Program-made: the position numbers and the translations under genes
Shown: positions 6,330 through 7,665 of the stretch, in pieces
Layout: the number at the start of each line of letters is the position of its first letter
Numbering within the stretch: position 1 is the stretch's first letter
The notes under the pieces: model-generated
Databases searched by the model: none
Told to the model about the DNA's origin: nothing
The model's input: only the letters and a program-made list of their open reading frames with translations
Assembly (NCBI GenBank): GCA_913030785.1
Contig: CAJWER010000139.1
Span: forward strand, 1 to 7,665
Reading direction: 5' to 3'
Origin: an uncultured Chloroflexota bacterium
GTDB lineage: Bacteria; Chloroflexota; Dehalococcoidia; Lucifugimonadales; CAJWER01
Length of the DNA stretch: 7,665 nucleotides

Positions 6330-7010
6330 TCATCCCCCGGCTATCTCACTGGCGAGGCCCAAAACGCCAGCAGCAACATCGGAATCCAAATGCAGCCTGG
6401 CCACTCTACGTCCAGCTGCCACCAGCGCCTTGCGGTCCCCCAGGGCCTGAGCGTCGGCCAGCGTACCAAATGAGAAATGGGCCCCAGGGATAGGGCCGCC
6501 ATCTCCATGTCTGGTCGTGATCTGCAGGAACGCGCCCGAGGGAGGGCCGCCCTTGTGCAGCTGTCCCGTAGAGTGCAGAAATCTCGGGCCGTAACCGAGG
6601 GTAGTGGCAACCCCGTATCTCTCTGCAATCTGGCGGCGAAGCGTCTCTAAGGCACGATCTATCTCCGGGGTTTGACTCACATAGGCCATGATCGCCAGGT
6701 AGTCGCCGTCAGTAATGCTGCCTAGCAACTCCTTCACAGAACTCCCGAACCTGCGGTCCGGGAGCTTGCCAGTCGCTCGGTAGCCTTGCAATACGCTGTC
6801 TGTCATGTCCTTTGCCGCCTGGACGTTAGGCTGATCGAAAGGGTTGACCTTGATGATGGCGCCAGCCACTGCTGTGGCGAACTCCCATCTGAAAAACTCG
6901 GCGCCCAAGTCGTATCGGTCGTGCAGGTCCAGCCGAGGCGCAATACCCAGATTGACGTCGGCGCAGGTGTCACCCGCAGGAACTTCGCGAATCGACACCA
7001 CCGCGGTTGC
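6330..7010 (-). CDS. Bifunctional transaldolase/phosphoglucose isomerase, C-terminal part only
   Basis: The recognisable portion, a little over 200 residues, is the C-terminal end of the fused Tal-Pgi type of phosphoglucose isomerase, which interconverts glucose-6-phosphate and fructose-6-phosphate. Seen in order on the minus strand: DLGAEFFRWEFATAVAGA, PFDQPNVQAAK (6811-6843, close to the PGI signature), GYGPRFLHSTGQLHKGG (about 6549-6599), and the tail PGAHFSFGTLADAQALGD. Full fusion proteins are about 900-950 residues, so the transaldolase domain and the N-terminal half of the isomerase are missing. The frame stays open to 7247, but beyond about 6935-7010 the translation turns Arg/Ser/Pro-rich and stops resembling the family, while the + strand there codes better. 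The right edge given is therefore an estimate of where homology ends, not a start codon. As present it is truncated. It is followed immediately by the coupled Smr gene. Confidence 0.75.
   Translation of the reverse strand, partial: ATAVVSIREVPAGDTCADVNLGIAPRLDLHDRYDLGAEFFRWEFATAVAGAIIKVNPFDQPNVQAAKDMTDSVLQGYRATGKLPDRRFGSSVKELLGSITDGDYLAIMAYVSQTPEIDRALETLRRQIAERYGVATTLGYGPRFLHSTGQLHKGGPPSGAFLQITTRHGDGGPIPGAHFSFGTLADAQALGDRKALVAAGRRVARLHLDSDVAAGVLGLASEIAGG
6333..6338 (-). promoter_or_regulatory. Ribosome binding site for the Smr gene
   Basis: GGGGGA on the minus strand lies 6 nt before GTG at 6326, inside the last codons of the isomerase gene. It supports the GTG start and coupled translation. 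Confidence 0.55.
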
Positions 7011-7035
7011 CGATTGGCATCCTGAGCACCATGTT
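6935..7035. other. Probable breakpoint: rearrangement or chimeric contig join
   Basis: Isomerase homology on the minus strand fades in this interval and + strand coding of a different character begins. No inverted repeats, direct repeats, tRNA or integrase-like sequence were seen at the boundary, so nothing points to a specific mobile element. The exact base cannot be fixed by eye. Confidence 0.5.
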
Positions 7036-7339
7036 CTGGGCCAGGACCGAGATGGACGAGCGACCCGACCAATACCTGCCCTCACGCCAGGGCCGAGATG
7101 CAACCGTTGCCGCTGAGCGATCGGTGCAGCTTGCCGATCGACAGGTGCATTGGATCGCGATTCTGCTCTATCAGCGTTGGATTCCGGCCAGCACGAGCAA
7201 CGAAGGCGGACGCTTCTCGATGCCTGTGTTTCCGAATGGTCGGACAAACTTCAGCGTGATCATCGAGAAGGACGGTCTGCGATCGCAGGAGTGGCTACTG
7301 CGACTCACCGGCGAGCCGATCGATCGCATTCTGCAGTGA
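7031..7339 (+). CDS. Hypothetical protein, possibly N-terminally truncated
   Basis: I do not recognise this protein. From ATG 7031 it is 102 residues; TTG at 7007 is an alternative, and the frame is open back to a TGA at 6953-6955. Its composition looks genuinely protein-like compared with the opposite strand: an acidic/basic N-terminal part (ARTEMDERPDQYLPSRQGRD), then a hydrophobic stretch (VHWIAILLYQRW), then a strand-rich end (TNFSVIIEKDGL, EWLLRLTGEPIDRIL). The hydrophobic part is too short for a membrane helix. No ribosome site is visible before 7031 or 7007, which fits a gene whose 5' end was lost at the nearby breakpoint. It ends 16 nt before the SUI1/YciH gene in the same direction, so the two probably share a transcript. 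Coding status is likely; function unknown. Confidence 0.5.
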   Translation: MFWARTEMDERPDQYLPSRQGRDATVAAERSVQLADRQVHWIAILLYQRWIPASTSNEGGRFSMPVFPNGRTNFSVIIEKDGLRSQEWLLRLTGEPIDRILQ

Positions 7340-7343
7340 TCCC

Positions 7344-7347
7344 GAGG
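7344..7347 (+). promoter_or_regulatory. Ribosome binding site for the SUI1/YciH gene
   Basis: GAGG lies 8 nt before ATG at 7356, in the 16-nt gap after the hypothetical gene's stop. A short but well-placed site. Confidence 0.45.
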
Positions 7348-7355
7348 CCTCCGCC

Positions 7356-7665
7356 ATGAACCGCGTCGTCTATGATTCAGAACACGGCCGCACCGCGTGC
7401 CCGAAGTGCCAGCGCCCTGTAGCTCGTTGTAAATGCGAATCGCAACAGCTCCCGGCCACCGATGGCATCGTGCGCGTTCGTCGCGAGGTGCGACGCGGCA
7501 AACCGGTCACGGTCATTCTCGGACTGCCCTTGGGTGAACCCGAGCTGCGTGATCTCGCGAAGGTCTTGAAGAAGAAGTGCAGCTCCGGCGGTTCGGTCAA
7601 AGACGGCCAGATCGAGATCCAGGGCGACCATCGTGACCGGATCGTCGAAGTCCTGCAGCAGAAGG
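7356..7665 (+). CDS. yciH: SUI1/eIF1-family translation factor YciH, 3' end beyond the window
   Basis: Bacterial homologue of eukaryotic/archaeal initiation factor 1; E. coli YciH binds the 30S subunit and inhibits aberrant initiation under stress. 103 codons are present without a stop. Seen: an N-terminal cysteine cluster CPKC and CKC (C15, C18, C25, C27), likely a small zinc knuckle, then the SUI1 core from about residue 39: VTVILGLPL (51-59), a helix with LAKVLKKKC (67-75), SSGGSVKDG (76-84) and IEIQGDHRD (86-94). This is the conserved end of the beta-alpha-beta fold, and only about ten residues should be missing. An N-terminal VVYDSEHGR before the cysteine cluster is, from memory, typical of gammaproteobacterial members. 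In Pseudomonas the gene neighbours arginine decarboxylase speA, so speA may follow; that is inference. Start ATG 7356 has a GAGG site. Confidence 0.9.
   Translation, partial: MNRVVYDSEHGRTACPKCQRPVARCKCESQQLPATDGIVRVRREVRRGKPVTVILGLPLGEPELRDLAKVLKKKCSSGGSVKDGQIEIQGDHRDRIVEVLQQK

Noticed and set aside
7011..7247. Extension of the minus-strand isomerase frame to ATG 7247
   Set aside because: The added translation is Arg/Ser/Pro-rich without family motifs, and the + strand reads as better protein there. A short REVPAGDT stretch near 6970-6990 recalls alanine racemase but has no supporting neighbours.
1..7665. CRISPR arrays, tRNA or rRNA genes, insertion sequences, riboswitches
   Set aside because: No regularly spaced repeats, cloverleaf-like segments, transposase motifs or long terminal inverted repeats were seen on either strand.

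Overview
The window looks like uncultured-bacterium (metagenomic) DNA. It is GC-rich by eye, tightly packed and rich in TTG/GTG starts. Its left part joins a Gfo/Idh/MocA oxidoreductase, a PhyH-type dioxygenase, a nitrilase-superfamily hydrolase, a xylose-isomerase-like TIM barrel and a PIG-L deacetylase. This mix is familiar from SAR202-type Chloroflexi, Poribacteria and Latescibacteria, but I cannot fix the taxon from the sequence alone.

Region 1 (1-5311, + strand) is a probable five-gene operon with gaps of -1, 38, 50 and 67 nt. The encoded activities are NAD(P)-dependent oxidation or reduction of a sugar- or cyclitol-like compound, Fe(II)/2-oxoglutarate hydroxylation, C-N (amide or nitrile) hydrolysis, sugar isomerisation or epimerisation, and Zn-dependent de-N-acylation. 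Together they suggest an intracellular pathway for a modified, probably N-acylated, carbohydrate or cyclitol. The substrate is unknown, and no transporter or regulator lies inside the window. Two enzymes are atypical: the PIG-L protein has His where the catalytic Asp normally sits, and the nitrilase carries an extra N-terminal beta-rich domain of about 190 residues.

Region 2 (5367 to about 7010, - strand) converges on the operon. Read from right to left it holds the C-terminal part of a bifunctional transaldolase/phosphoglucose isomerase, a small Smr-domain protein coupled to it, and the C-terminal third of a class V aminotransferase whose N-terminal two thirds are absent.

Region 3 (about 7010-7665, + strand) holds an unrecognised ORF of about 100 residues, then a SUI1/YciH (bacterial eIF1-like) gene that runs off the right end. 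The YciH protein looks gammaproteobacterial in style, with an N-terminal four-cysteine motif. The isomerase gene is cut off where this opposite-strand material begins (about 6935-7035), so a rearrangement breakpoint or a chimeric contig join is likely there. Any ecological or pathway reading should treat the last ~650 bases as possibly unrelated to the rest.
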